DNA from: Takifugu bimaculatus
Lineage: Eukaryota > Chordata > Actinopteri > Tetraodontiformes > Tetraodontidae
Direction of reading: 5' to 3'
DNA length: 64,000 nucleotides
NCBI GenBank assembly: GCA_004026145.2
Contig: CP034986.1
Span: 12,656,804-12,720,803, forward strand
This document shows, one piece after another, positions 27,501 to 43,400 of the stretch. Each line of letters begins with the position of its first letter. Position 1 is the stretch's first letter. Position numbers and translations under genes: made by a program. The notes under the pieces were generated by a model. That model was not told the DNA's origin. It searched no databases and saw nothing but the letters and a program-made list of their open reading frames with translations.

Positions 27501-29475
27501 ACAGCGCGGATTTGATGCAGGAAATACATTCCGTGTTCATCCCAGCGGAATTTTAACTGGCAGCAAACAGGCAGAGCAGGCGCGTCCTCTCTTCGGGCCG
27601 GAACACGGATGCGCAGAGCGCAGCACTTTTCTGGCCGGGCAGAGCAGGTTTTCCTCCGGCGCTCACGGCTCCTCTATCCGCAACTCATTCCCAACAGGCT
27701 CCAGGGTAAATATTATTCTAACGCCGGGTCCCGGGCGGTGCGTGCGCGGCGTCTCCCATTGTGTGCGCACATCCCCCGCAGCGCAGCGCAGCGCGATGAG
27801 CCGAGCCAGGCCTCCTTTCACCTTTTCACGCTCTCGATTGTGATTCAAATGGCTGCTGGGTTTAGACAGCGAGGAGCCGGGCCGGCCCTCCCTCCTCTCA
27901 GCCTGTCTGACAGGGACACATTGGCTTCGGCAGCCGCGCTCCGCTCCTGCCTTCTCCGCCTGCACACTGAACACACGCGCAGCACACGCACGCACCCAAA
28001 CGCCGACCGGCGAGCGAGCCGCGGCAGCTGGCAGGCTCAAAAGGCGGAATGGAGCCACAGGCAACACTGGAGCGGAGTTTCACGCCGTTTAAAAATTCGG
28101 TTTCGGAGACGAATTTGAAAGGGTTTTACAGCCTACACCAATAAAATACTTAGATTCAATATGTATTTATAATAATCATTTAGAGCAATTCGCCGATTAT
28201 GAATTCATTATTAAAGGATAGTTTTGGCAGAACCTTTTAAATATATATATATAACATATTCTAATACTAGTGAGGCGCTTTATTTGGGATGAGCTTTATA
28301 TATTTCAATAATATGTTGTAAACCTTACTGCCCAAAAATAAATTAATCGGTTATATCAAGTTTCAAGCTTCTTGTGACTGAGCTCAGCACAGGTGATCAA
28401 GTTAAAGGGGAACAAAGATTCCAGCTCATGTTTTCATGCCTGCAGACACCAGGGTGGAGCCTCCTGTTCTCTGAATGTCAGACCTTCATCACACCCGCAC
28501 ACACGCACACACACAGACGCACACGCACACACACCAGAATTGCTCAGCTTCTGTAGTCAACTTAATCTTATGATGCACACGACCACAACTAAAAGTAAAT
28601 TTGATTTCTTTCTCATTCCAACAAAGCAACAGCAACTTTTCTGCTCATGACCACGAACCAGAAGAAAAAGCTTCATCTGAATGACATCCATAAGCTGTTT
28701 GCAACCAAGATTTCAAATATATGGATGTTGATGTCATAAAATAATCAATTTTCAACACTGACAGACATGTAAAACTGGCGATTTTGTGGCAGGTTTACCA
28801 TGAGCCATGAATAACATCACTATTATAGGATAATTATTGGAGCTCTCCTGCATCCCCACCACAGGGCATCAGTTCCTCTGAAATCACATTGTATTTAAAG
28901 CAGCCAACTCAATAGAACACACAAAAATCAAATGTGTTATAATTACAAACCCAACCCAATCCCATGTGATTTCGTCTTTCACATTCGCACCATTATGTTG
29001 GTGCCAAACAACAGCGCTACCTGCTGTTAGTTTTAGGAATTCTGTTAACATCCAAACCGGGCTTGATTTAGTCAGATTAGGTGAAAATCTGACTTCAATT
29101 TAAACCTGAGCAGACGTGCGTTTTCAGTGTTTTCTTCCATCTCAGAGGTGGCTGCAGGGTGTCGTGGTGGGATTACCCTCCCTGCACCCCCGCAACACTA
29201 AAGGTTTGGGGATTATTGCTGGGATTATAAAAAATTGAAAGTTCAATTTGATAAATGACAGTTTGAAAAATACAATTACAGAAATGCGAGTTTACAACCA
29301 ATAACGTCACCTCAGAGGGACAAAAATAAGAAATAAAAGTCAAATGAGGACGTCGTTGTACTTTTTCAGTGTTTATTTGTAGGTCAAAACCCAATTAATC
29401 AATCAATAAAAAGGATCAATTGTACAAACAATTGAAACAAAATTAGAATTGATGATGTTTGAGATGTTTATCAAT

Positions 29476-29522
<47 letters not shown>

Positions 29523-31373
29523 CCCATTACTGTGCCCTGTGTGCAGAGACATCAAACGCACCTTTAAAGCCTCTGTCTGACGCATCACCAGCACATCAAA
29601 GACGAGGACCTGTTTTGGAGGGGGCGGCTTGAGCGCCGGGTGAGTTTCAGAGTGTTCAGATGAAAAGCATCAAGTCAGCTGTGAGTGGCTCCGTGCCGAG
29701 GCGGTAAATTACGGCGGAGAGATCGACAGACATGTGAAATGTTGAAGCGTTCTCCTGTAGCAGCGCTGCAGCAGATCTGGGGGGAGCGTGGGGCCGGGAC
29801 ACTCAGAGGGCAGATTCTTTATTTGGCTCTTTGGAGGACAATGCTGAGCCAGGAATCCAGTGAGAGGTGAGCCTGGAGGCTCTGCTCGAGGCCAGCACTC
29901 CATGTACAACCATGTCCTGGTCATTGGTCAGAAACCAGCCCTCAAACTCTTTTCACAAATGGGTTTTTTCCCCCTTCATTTTATTTAATGCCCCAAAATA
30001 TCCGTGCAGTATAACTGTAGCAGGCAAAAAGAACCTCGCCAAGGCATCCTGCAGCTGGTCTGACGAAATCAGCCCAGTATTAAATACAGATGAAATGCTG
30101 ACGGAGGTCTAAACCAAGGTCTGTCAGTCCTGGATGTCACTTTTTGGGAAGTGTTCAGAAAACCTTTGAGTCACATTTGTTCCATCTGGTTGCAATGAAA
30201 AAGCTGTTAACCAACTCTGACGCCGAATATTAGCTCAGGAGTCTTATTTTTAATTGTTTCCTCATGCGAGTCCCATCAAAACAGCCTCTGCAGAGCATCA
30301 CTCCACCTGCTGTTAACTCCTCAACTCCTCATTATCTTTTTAATTTAGGAAAGTCGGCTCCAGTCTGCCTCTTATCTTTGAATCGTAGTGATGCCTACGG
30401 AAGGTGACTGCAGTTATAATGTGAGAGCGCTCCTCTGTAGATGCGCTGCGTCTTATCAGTAGCTGCAGCCTGCAGCTGTGCAAACCACACACACACACGC
30501 GCACACACACAGCAGCTGTTTACATGAGGAGATGGAGAGCAGCTGGAAATATGAAAGTGTTAACTGGGGTCAACAGCAGCAAGGAGGGAGACTGACAGGA
30601 GAGTGGATTTTATAGAAAATGAAATGATATCAGATGGATTCCAAATGTCACGTGGCGACTTCAGGTCACAGAAATTCATCCAAATGTGTCTTTGTGTCAT
30701 ATACAGCTAAAACAATGCTGCTGCTCCGTCCTAAGTGTGTGAAGTCCACAAACTCCACCTGCAAACCTGCAGCGGTATTTATCTCTGCCCTCATCGCCCT
30801 CCTCCACACGTCTGCTCTGCCTCCATCCCATGAAATATGTATCCACATGACCAGCACTCATAGATGGCACGGAAGCACATCTGCAGATGCTCCACTGAAA
30901 TGGACCATTGTCTTTGGAATAACTGATGAGCCCACAAAGATGGCAAAAAATCTGGAAAGACGCCTACAGGAAGAACGTGGGGTGTAAAGTGTAACCACAG
31001 GAACTGTAGCTAATTTCTATGCATGTTTATGTTTGTACTATTATTGTGGTTCTTGTGCACGAGCTAAACTGTGAGGGGAGTCAACACAAGACTGTCTATA
31101 GTAGCAACCTAATCATATTCAACAAATATTTTCAGATATCAGCTCTGCTCTCATCTGTATTTGATGACTGGGCTTAATATTCAGTCATAAACTGGAATGT
31201 TTTTGTTAAATTTAAAGGAGAATAGCAGTCATAACTATGATGATGCAAACACGATGCAAACATCGAGTTTTTTTGTGGAAAAATGAGTGTTTCTATCATC
31301 AAACGCTTCAATATGAATAATCTCCGTTCGCACACGCCCAACAGGTTGAACAGGAACATGATAACACTGATCA

Positions 31374-31416
<43 letters not shown>

Positions 31417-34400
31417 GCGCGCCTTCATCCTGCTCCGGCAGTTCAGCCTTTTTCTGCATCAAAGCGTGAAGAAGCGGCAGGAGGTGGGAAGCACAACTGC
31501 CGCCCCTCTGCCTCCTCCCCCAACACTGCCTCACCCCCCCGGAGACAGGGGAAAATGGGTCAGTTAGCAAAGGGAGGAGGGGTCCAAGGGGGAGAAGAGA
31601 GCAAAGCCCCCTGCTGGTAGGAGGCAGCGGAGTGCAGGAGATGCATATCATCATATCACATCACATCAGAAAGCATAAGGATTTAGCAAGAGCAGAGGAT
31701 TCTGGGAAAAGCTGCTAACACGATCTTGTAATGGAAAATACACCCAAAAATGTGGAGTCAAATAGAACCTTTGACGTCCACTCGTGTTTCCTTCAAGCCA
31801 ACAATGCTAAGCTAAGGCAGCTTTTATTGTTGCATTTGGAGGAAGATGAACAATCAGGAGCTCGTTCACATCTTTTCAAATCTAAAACTGAAAGGTGGTT
31901 CTTGTGAGGGACAATGGCTGAACATGAGAGGAACAGAGAAACGGTTCTGTTTTGAGCAGATTACAAACTCCACAAAGACTTAAATTACAGTCCCACTGTG
32001 GATTTACACCTGAGAGCCCATTTCTGTCGACAGATGAATTCCAAATCTGTCTTGATTGTTCAGAACTTCTAGAAAATGACATCAGTCCGGCCTGTCAAGG
32101 TTCTTTCTGCAACACAATAGGATCATTCTGCACCAGCAGAACAAACACACAGAGGTGACCTTCAACTGTCTATGCAAATCAGCTGCTGCAGGTGTGTGTG
32201 TGTGTGTGTGTGTGTGTGGATGAGAGAGAGAGTGAGAGAGAGGGGGCGAGAAGGGAGACAGGGAGAAAGAGAGGAGGAGTATATGGAAAGAGGAAGAAAA
32301 TGCTGCCCTGCCCCACCCCAATATCCAGACGCGGTCTGTTACTATGGCGACCAATCAGAGGAAGTTTTGCGTGGCTGATTCGATACTTGATGGATCTCGG
32401 CATCTGCAGACGGAACAAAAGATGTTGTGTGGTTTCTAAAAGAGGCTGCTGCCCATTTTAGACCACGACGAGCATTGGGCCGAGCGCTGCTCTCAGGTGG
32501 CTCGCCTGCTCCTGCTCCTGCCTCTGCTCATGGCCGCAGCACAGATGGACCTCAGACGGGATCATTATGGATTCATGCATTTCTGAAAACAACACAACCA
32601 CCGCAGCAACACACCTCCCAGAAAGACAGGCGATGTCTCCCCCCCCCCCCAACCACCTCACACATACAAACACACAATTGTGTTTTAATCCCTGGCTACA
32701 ATAGGAAGCAGATGCTTGCCTATAGAACACGCTGCACGCTAGGCGCTGCGTTAGATTAAGATCCTGGCTGGTCAGGGCGGCGGGCAGGAGGAGGTTCGGG
32801 ACCAGCTGGGAGGAGGCTGATAGCAGGCACTTAGACAAATCCCACAAGACGTGACCCAAAGCAGAAAGAGGAAGAAGAAATCAGAGCAGGTGCAGGGTTA
32901 GAAGAGGGAAAGTGTGTGTCGGGTACACAACTGCTGTTGTATGGTGGCTCGGAGAGGTCAAAACACCACATGCATAGCTTTTTAATGTATTCTGATAAAA
33001 AGGTGTCAACACAATTTATGAATACGGTGCCATTAGTATCTCTGTAAGATGATAAACAAGGACCAACATTTAACGCATGTCAACACCGCATGTCTGCACA
33101 AATAAAAATAACCACATCTTCCTCAAAAGGTGAGCTTAAAACACATTTATGTTAACATGCCTCCCAAGATGCATCGAAATGTGACACAGGAAGTGTGTAA
33201 GTGTGTGTTTGGTGTGTGTGCGGTATCATGACAACATAAACAGTGGCATAACATGAACACACACATACACTCACACTCAAACACACAGGGTAGTTCTATG
33301 CCCTGGGGGTATCATTAGAGAGCAGTGAGAGGGAGGCATTAATTATGCAGGGCTTGTGAAGAGTCCCGTGTGTGCACGTGCGTGCGTGTGTGTGTGTGGG
33401 GGGCAGATGCAGCTAATTAGTTCACACCACTGACAGAAGACTGAGGCTTGAGCAGTGTAACTAACTGATCCATCCATCCGATCGGGAAAAAAACAGTGAA
33501 TTAAGTTAGATGATCAATCAGAATCGAACCAATGAGGAGGGCCGATCATCTTTAGGAAGACTCTTATTCGTTCTTTCTATGTCACGTCAAGGTAAATTCC
33601 CAGACGAAACAGCTCTCTTCTGCCCCCTGCTGGCTTCCATCTGATATTAACGCTCACTATCAGGCTGGAAAAGGTTTTCTACTGTTTTCTGTTGTCAACA
33701 CTATCCTTCAATGTCTGTGATCACATCCTCAATCCAAGAGAGGAAACCAATCACAGGCCTGAAACTACACAAAGATGAGTCTAATGACACTTTGTGAGGT
33801 TTAAAGCAGCATAATACTGATGCCGATTATGATCATATTTGGAGAAGCCACCAAATGACAAATCCAATTTTATAAAGATTTGCTTTCGGTCACCTCATAA
33901 TTCAGGTTTCAGCTCAGGCCCATATTTTTGGTGAAGGGCTTTATTAAAGTTTGCTGGTACATTTTGAGGTCTTTTACTCCCACGAATAAACAAAAAGCCG
34001 TCATCTTTTCCTGCTGCGGGTGCCTTCACACAACAAAAACCCCAGCGAAGGCAGGAGGATGCTGGCTGACAGCCGTGACCCACAAACAGAGCAGACGTTT
34101 TCTGTGAAGACAGAGCCTGAAATCTGCTGGGAAAGGAGGAGCGACCCAGCGGGGTGAGACTCTGCCTGCAGGGGGCGAAAACGACCAACTCGAATGCAGC
34201 TTTTTAAAACATTAATCAACACAGATGACTCACTGATTAATTGGTACTTATTAGTCACATTATAACTGAGAAGACTGAGAAGAAAGCGATTTTTAAATGA
34301 CTTACATCAGTAGGGGGAACTAAATAGAAACATAAATAGAAATATTACATTTGAACACTGCTGCTGGTTCGGCAGGTTTGCTCTGGCCTGCAGAGGGCGC

Positions 34401-37400
34401 TAGAGCTCCAGGAGAAACTCCACAAGCCTGAGTTATTGGGTCATCACGCTGCACGAGTTAATAGTTTAAAAAGAGGTGGACAAGTCTGGACAACAGCGTG
34501 AGAAGCTGTGGGCATTCACTCGAAAATATTTGGTTTGTTAATTGCTCCTCAATGGTGACACTTTATGAAGCTCGCGAAGAGTGTGGCGTTCAGGGACCAA
34601 AAGAATAATGAAAGCTTCAGGTTTTCACTGGACCAGAAACGCTGACAGAACAGTTTCTGCTGTCAGACTGAAGCAACCCTGCCAAAACTGTTCAGGTATT
34701 CTGACAGTGATGATAGTTACTTTAAAAAACACGAAGAACATTTGCGAGGAGGCAGGATCAGGCTTGTTTTGAACCAGCCAAGAAGACGGCAAAACACACT
34801 CTCACACACACACACACACACACACACGCACGCACGCACGCACGCACACACTACATGCATCCATAAACATCACACTCATAACAGCCCATGGGACAAAATC
34901 ACAAATGCAAAGTCTGAGCAAGCTTCACAGTCAAAAGATAAAAGACTTTTAGTTACTAAGACGCACACCAGCCGAGAAGACAGCAAACCGCACGCACACG
35001 CACTCAGGGACGCGCACGCACAGCTAGAGGTACATTTATCTGCCCTGCAGCCTCACAAAAGCTGATTTGAGTCATGAAACCAGGCACTGAAACAGAAAGA
35101 AAGCCCTCATCTTTTCACTGCTTGGCATTAGCACTCTTGGAAACTTCTGGGAATTCCGTTTCATTTATGGTAAAGAGTGAAGCTTTGAGTTCCCAGAAGA
35201 CAAAAAAGTTCTCAAAAAATCCCATTTCCTGTTAAAAGTGGAGCTTCTGTTTGATGAGCTGGCCGTAAATATCTTCAGGTTTCTTATCTCTTCTATTCTC
35301 AACATGCAGTCGATTGAATGATCGACAGATCAGTTTAAAATCACAGCAAATGACTCCAATGCAGCCCCTCTATCATCAAAGTTGGCTACACTGTGCTAAT
35401 GTAGCATAGCAGCATAGCAGCTAACGCTACATTACCTCCCCGTAGCATGCTGAACCGTGGAAAAGCTGCATTAAACTGTAGTTTATAGCCAACAACGTCA
35501 AGGTGATGCTGTGGGAGACGCCGCAGACGGATGATGCATTCACTCACTTCCAGTTTATCGAATCATCTGAAAATGCCGATCAGACAAGAGAGGCAAAGGT
35601 GACCTCTGCATCAGCACCACACGGACAGTCGGAAAACAAAAACGCTCCTCCGTCTAAACAAAATTCCTTGAAACACCACATCAATCATGAACATAGCACC
35701 TCGTAAAGTTTCAACAGATAATTTAATGAAGAAAACACAAGAACCAGAATAATTCATCTCTAGCAGCAGTGACCTTGAAAAAGGAAGACTCTCTCTCTCC
35801 CTCACACACCCACACACACACACACACACACTCACTCAATAAAACGGGACAGTTCTGCAGTGAAACCTGGCGTGGATGCCAAATGAAACCTCATCAATAT
35901 CTCAGATATGTAATCTTTTATTTATCCAAACTGGAATCTGACTCAGCCTGACACAAAAAGATGCTTTTTATAGACAAGCACTCTTTTCTGTAATTTCCAC
36001 CCTCATTTGCATAATTTCCTGTGAATTCCTGACAGTCAAGCAGTGAGCAATAAACACATTTTCCTCCCCATGATGTTCCAAATGTCCTCACTTTGTGAAG
36101 ACGGCGACAACGATGCCGAAAGGAATCGCTTCCTCCCCAGCTCAGCATCCTTAAATAAATCATGTGACAGCACCAGATTTCAGTTTAACTGGATAATATT
36201 CGACCACCTCACAATTTACCGACTATAGTATGACAACTTTCAGGAAGCTAAACCGCGTTTTTTATTTGTAGTTCCTTTTAATAATAATAACCCGACCTCC
36301 TGACGGTGACTCAGCAGAAACGAAGAGATGAGCAAGCGGAACGGTGGTTTTCACTTTTGTGCGGCTTTTTAAACAGCAGCACTCGGCGTTCACGAACTGG
36401 TTTGCAAAAATAAACCTGCTTTATTTAATCATAAGGTCGATATGAGTGAAACAATTCGACAGTTTGAGAAAGCGGAACTTTAAATGTCTTGATATTTTTG
36501 TTGCCGGGGGCAACAGTCGGTGGCTCACCACCGCCTCCCAAGGTGACATGTGACATTGCACATCATTTTAGAAGTAATCCTGAAGTAACTCGGGATCTAA
36601 AGTACAACCCAAGCTGTGTGCTGATCCTGGAGCTGAGGTGGAACTGGTGACGGGACCAGAACATCTGAAGGTTTATGACAGATGTGATGTGGTGCTGGTT
36701 TCTGCTCCGTGGCTCTTGTTGGTCAGTTTGCCCTCATTTTCTGCAGGAATTTGGGGCTTCCCACACAGGCTGAATTCCACAGAAGTCTTGTTTGTCGCCC
36801 ATAATGCTTTGCTGTTGTTATTGGAGGCGTGGCTGAGAGATCGGCTTTCATCCGCTGCACGTCCTCACCTCATTCCTTCCTGCTCCCTTCACCTGTCCAC
36901 AATTAATGGCCCTCTTCGTGTCCATCTATTCTGTTGATGCTTCATCCAAGGAATGTTAGAAAATCCAGCCATGTTTATTATTTTAATTCTGTTTTAATGT
37001 GATGTGAAACAGCAGAACATTCACAGCGACAATTTAGAGACTCGGGGTTATTTCACATCTTTCTTTTCTCCCACATTTGTGCTTCCATTCTAGTTTTATT
37101 TTCATTTTCCTACATTTCCCAGAACACACATAACCCTCCGGAATCACCCCTAACATTTCCAAGACCGCTGAGCTGTTCAAAATTCGAGTAAATTTGTGGG
37201 AAAATAACAAACTCTCCCCTTTTGTGCAGAGCTGAAAGAAGCGTCTGACACTTCGCTGCGGGTCCATGAAAGACGTGCAGTGTTGCTTTAGACTGAGTCA
37301 CAGCAAAAGTCAGTTGGGAGTGGGAAGATGAGAGGAGGACAGAGGGACTGAGGAGAGATCAGCAGGAAGCGAAATCACCCCAATGAGTCACACGTTCTCG

Positions 37401-40400
37401 CTGTAAACAGACAATTCTGCTCCTCGACTGCAGCGATGCGTTCACTGACACGCTCAAGTCAGCGTCAGCTGCTCCAGGAAGGATATTAACCTACATTTAT
37501 GCATCATTAATGCCACTCAAGAGAGAACTTTTCAGGTTTGAATTCGAGGGCAGTCAGTTGACATAGAAAAGAGCGATCAAGTGTTTCTGTTTCCACTTCC
37601 CAAATGCACTCATAGATGCAGATGGATGCATTGATCTGGATTAAACGGTCATTTACGCCGTCCTGACAGAATCCGTCTCCATCAGTGAACATGCCACTGG
37701 AAATGTGTGTCTGTGTAAACAGATTACAGCATCATCAGACCCCGGGTGCCAGGGGCCCATTCAGCTGCCAAAAACCACGACCGCTCAGTCCCGCTGGGGT
37801 CAGCGCTCCGCTCCAGCTACAGCTGAATCAGATTAATCACCCTTTACTTAAAATGAAGAGATTTATGCAGCGGACGGACCTGCTGTCCCCGAATGCGATA
37901 CTCTGGAGCAGCGCTGCTCTATCTCACCAAGATAAACGAGCTTTTTGCGATATTTCGGGGAAGTTAGAGCAGAGATAAAGCGCACGTTTGAGTCGATCCG
38001 CCTCACACGTCTTTGGTTTCCTCTTGCCTCGCATTGTCCCGATCTAATTATAGTGGGCGGGCAGCGCTGTGTCCTCCAGAGCAGGGAGGTGCCGCTCACA
38101 CAGAAACACAAAGGCAGGACAGGGCATCCTCCTGCCAGATGGTGACCCAGTACAAAGAGAAGGTCCGTCAATATTCTGAGTGGACGATGAGGAGACAGAG
38201 ACAGATGGGGAAGAGTGAGGAGAACCTATAAAATCACGTCTGTGGTGGGTTTAGGACACTTGGAGGCCTCCGACGCCACGGTTGCTATTGGAAACGACAG
38301 TTCGGGCATGCCCTGTGAGTTGGGTTCCTTCAGGGATAAAGGTTACATTGCAGGTCGGAATAAAAATACTAAAAAGGTCCAGAGAATTAATTGTTTACTG
38401 CTGACTGAACAAAACAGAGAAGTGAGACGGCTTCTCTGACAATATTTCCATATAACGATGAGAAAGTAGCTTATTTCTCAGGTCTTGTTCTGGGTTTACA
38501 GAGACTGAAACAAGGAGGTCACGAGCCACGATCACCAAGTGTTCCACTTCCTCAGCCTTTATGGAGACAGAAACAGGAAGCTGCTCTCATTACATTCATG
38601 GGATGGCGGAGTCAGTTTAATTTAGCTGTAAATCATTTATTGGGGAATGAGACGAGGCCTTCGGGGGCTCCCGAGCATCTGCTGTATGCCTTGAAGACAC
38701 GCAGGAAAAACGCCCGCAAATCACGGCCGTGCACCGCACCTTAGTAGAGCGAGATAGCAGGAAGTGACATCATCAGCTCCAGGGAATTTAAAGAGATGGA
38801 TTGCGAGCGGCGCTGTGGTTTTCTGAGCTAAAGCTGTCTTTTACGTTCATCCTGGGGAGGATGACTGAGGTTCATAAAGAAGCCAGTCTGCTTCATGCCA
38901 ACCCAACACAGAAATGGAAGAGTATTGTTAAGGAGCAACAGGAAGTCCGTGAGCCAGCTGCCTATTTTTATACACACATCAGATGTGCGCCTTGGATGGG
39001 GTCGGCTATTGTTTTGGCCGGGTCAGTGTCTGGAGCTTCCCTTCATGTTACCGAGGCTCGGGGAAGAGGAAGAGGAATGCTGCAGCTGGAGAGGGCAGCT
39101 GCCGGAAAATGCCGGCCGAGCATCCAGCCACAATGTGAAGGAACGGCTCTAAATCCAGCTAAAGCACCTATCTGCACAATAAAAACACCTAAAAGTCAGT
39201 CGATGAAAATTAGTGGAGGATTATTCTTGTTTAAATCGATATTTGTTGTGGGGTTTTTGTGAAAAGCAATGTTATATCCTAAGATATAACGTTGATGACT
39301 CCGTTTTCCCTTTAAACATAGTTCAGTTTAGAGGTGAGACCAGGACAGAGAGGCGAAATACACGGCTGTGGGGAGGGGGGGGTGCTTTCTGATACTCCTC
39401 TCCCCTCCCTCGCTCAGCCAGTCGCTGATCCGACTCCACTGTCTGGAAAGTTCTGCAGTTTTCACGCTTCGGGGAGGAGGATCAGAGAGCTGGAGAAGCC
39501 GTCGGTTCAGTCTGAGGTCCTGAAAACGCCCCGGCCTCACAAGTGTGTCTGGCTTTGGGCTGAACGTTCACGTGGACGGAGTCAGAGGAGGCTGAGAATA
39601 AACTGCAGTAAATCAGAGCGCAGCCGCGCTGCAGCGGCCCGGCCCCAGAGAGCAGAAGATCAAATGGGAGATCCAGCCTGCTGATCTATTACAGCAGGAA
39701 CGCACACACCTTCATTCTGCTGAGTCACACCAACAAACACAGGCAGGAAACCAGCAGCTCCATCAGTCTCCACCTTCAGAAGACTTCCCGGTGAGGACTC
39801 AGACATGGTTCTCAGGCTGCAGCCTTGAACTCATTTGGTTACATTTGCTTTGTTGAAGGCAGTCGACCGTCTCCTGCAGGAGGAAACACCGTTGAGCTCC
39901 GGTCCTCAGGATCTGCCTGTACTCATCAAGCCCCACCGGTTATGATGATCAGAATATTGATCTCAGCAGAGCAGCCCCACTGCTGAACGTGGTCACGTGA
40001 CCATTATCCGCAGTAAACAGGAAGCAGGGGATTGGCTGCTTCATTATGAGTCTCAGGTTCTGCTGTTCCGGCTGAAACCTGATCTCCATTCTGGGCTGCA
40101 CATCACATTTTAGCATGAAACCGCGGCAGCGCAGCCTGTATCATTTACTCAATGCGACAAGCTCCAGGAACGAAACGTGTCTGGGGGAGAGAGCTTGGGT
40201 TGGTGGTTCTGTTATTTGAACCTCAGGTTTTCATTTGATCAACATCAACTCAACGGCGCACGCGTCCTCAGAATGAATGCGAAGCCGAGGCTTTTCAAAG
40301 CAGCGGAGGCCGAAGAGGAAAGAAAAAAAGCAGAAAGGTCAGCCGTGAGGTTTAAAAGCTTCTGAAATTCCATCCTGCTTTATCAAAACAGCTTTCCCTT

Positions 40401-43400
40401 CAGCATCATGAAGCTGACCTCGCTCCCTCGCTCCCTCCCTCCTCTCAATAACACACCAATTACATGTGGCCTTGTGGCGCAACACACAACAAACCCCCGC
40501 ATGTCACGCAACTACAAAAATAACCTGCCGCCATGGAAAACTACAAGTACCGATCCCGGAGGTTAAAATGGAATTTTTACGGTTGGTGAAGGTTTTTCTG
40601 AACGAGAGACAGTTAAATCCAAGAAACTGATCCGTGATCAAACTGGGTGAGCTGGGAGGGGCTGGGGGGATTAGGGAACAAACCCAGGCGTCTGCGATGA
40701 CACAGATTAGACAGAGGGGAAGATTAAACACCCAAAAACCTCCATCACCTCAACGTGAAGGAGCGCAGCGGGGAGAAAAGAGCTCAAACACACCAACACA
40801 ACATTCAGAAATGAGCAAAATCAACCTCTGGATTTTCCGGGAACGAGCATTGCTCTGCAATTTTGCTGCTTTTCTGTGTTTATTTTCTCCTAAATTACAT
40901 AGTCTTCTTCCTAAGGATGATATTTTGGACCCGAGTGGTCACAATATGACATTTTCATCATGAGCCTGTTGTAGCCTTGTTGTGATTGCAGCATTCAGGC
41001 TGTAAACACAAGTGCACTTAATGAGCAGCCAGAGCGGGATTATGACGCTATATTAGCATTTGTGTTCCAATACCAGCATCGGAGTTTCAACAGATCTTTG
41101 ACCAACATTAACATTTCTAGTGTGTGTAAATCCAACAGGAACTGTTGCGTAAGAGTGGACCCGAGGCGGTTTTATTTCTGAAGCTCCTTTCATACAGAAG
41201 CATCTTTATAAAGAACAAAACACCGTGGCATCGTCTTCCTACAAAGACGAAGGTCACGGGCTGATAGAAATGCTGGCACTGATGTAAATTGCTGCTGAGC
41301 TCCAGCTCAGGCAGACATTCGCCACATTTCCCTAATGGCAGCCTGGAGGCAACTGCAGAGCCTGCTGGCAGCGAGCTGGGCAGCCGGAGCGAGGCTTCCT
41401 CAGCTGCCTCCATGGTGAGGAGGCAACAAACTGGAGATGGATTCCTCTTAAACAATCAATCATTTGGGTGACAAATATGGATTAAAGCCGGTTCTAGATC
41501 AGCTCTCATAAGTGACCTCTTCACTAATCTTCTTCTGCTCTACTTTCACAAATTCACCTCACTCAACCTCCTGGTTTGGATCTAGAATCAGAATTCAACA
41601 GCCAGCTCCATCCAATCATGCACACACACACACACACACACACAGAATTCAACCGGTCTTGCTGTGTTCAGCAGCAGCAAAACTGTTGCCTAGACGATGT
41701 TTTAAATCACCAATAATCAACACATGAGACAGCTTTAACCAGCATGGTGAAGAAAGAGAGGCTGGTGGATCCAGCCTCTGGAAACTCACTGGAGACAACA
41801 TCTCCACATTCTGAGGTGTTTTGGCAAGTTGCTACTGACCGTGATCATGTCTCGTTAAACAACTTGTCTATTTACTTTATACACATGAACTCTTTTGCCA
41901 GCGTTTATCATTTTCTGCCCCAAACTGAGATGAACAGGTTTAACATCAGTGGCCCCTAGAAGGTACTGAGGACTGGTCAGATACTTTAGGTTCAAAGTTC
42001 ATTCAGGACAACCCTAAATAACTTGAGACAGAAATAGTGGGTGCAGCTGCTTAACTAACTTTACTTTAATGTAACTGAATCACTTTTCCGTCACAATTAT
42101 ACTGCACCTTCCACATCACTGACACGTCTGTTTTCAGAGATTCAACCATTATTGTCCATCACAGTGACTCAAAACATACAAACAAATAAAAGAAATAAAA
42201 GCCAGACACATTTAAACCAAGAAGTGTCTATTTTAGCTTGTTTGTTTAAACCAAAAAAAAAAATGTTATTAAAAAAGTCTCATTGGTTTGAATGTGGGTT
42301 TTTGTTTTTTCATCTTTGTGGCCTTGATGTTTTGAGCCTGTCACCATGGGATGGACAATAGAGCTGCTTGAATTGAATTGTGAATTGTGCAGAACATGAA
42401 GTAGAGCACAAACCAAATCAAACATCCCAACATAAAACAGCCCATGTTCACAGCGCTCATAGATTAAAACCTCCACAATCCACACGGAGACCAAATCCAA
42501 AGGTTTGAAGATGTCGAGTTCAGGGAGCAGTCGATTTCCTTCTGTCCGCTTCAATGAGAGCCCAGACTACCTAAAACGACCTCCTGATTCCTGCAATCCC
42601 CAAACGGGCCGGGCTGTCACCCCCAGGGCGCTCATGTCTGTGTTGGCAGCACGCTGAGCCCGTCTGAACAGGACTGGAGGCGATGAGTTGGTCTCACCAT
42701 CATCACCTGCCCAGAGGTTTGGGGGGTTTGACTCAGGTATCAGTGGCTGGTGTTCACAGGTACCAACAGTCTGGACCAGACACCTGGTGTCGGTCATCGC
42801 CCGTCTTTAATATTAACCAACTGTTGCTAGGAAACTCATCCAGTCGGCTATTTTGTAGCCATGCAACTGGGCACCAGGAGGAATCCATTCTGACATTTGT
42901 GGAAGCTAATTAGAGGGGGGGGGGGAGTCAGAGGGATGTTGTGCACTTCAACAGCCAGACAGGCTCATTTCACCTGATATTTATACTCTTAATCCCAGCC
43001 TGAGATCACCAGTCGTTACCAGGGCGACTGGATGGACACATTTCTGCTAGCATGTCTCCTCCGTCAGTGGTCCCTCACGGGTGCTTCCTTTGCACACGCA
43101 TCGATCGCCCTGGCCACATCTGGGTTTAATGACCGGCACGCTATGGCACTAATCTCATTCTGTGATGGGACGGAGGCCGGACGAGGCAGGAAACGCTAAT
43201 GGCAACTGTCACTTTGTGCTAATCTGCCCGTCAGTGGTTTCTCATTTGCAACGTTTGACAGATAGGGGAAGAAGAACACGGGGAAAATGTATTTTTCTGA
43301 GGAATTGAACAGCCCGTTCATGTCAGCGTGGCGTCTAATGTAAAACTATGAGCTCCGTAACAATAACATTTTCCTCTCAGATGATGTGAAATATTAGAAC

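Noticed and set aside
38801..39262. 153-codon plus-strand frame in agap1 intron 1
   Set aside because: No domain, signal peptide or splice context recognised; composition like the rest of the intron.
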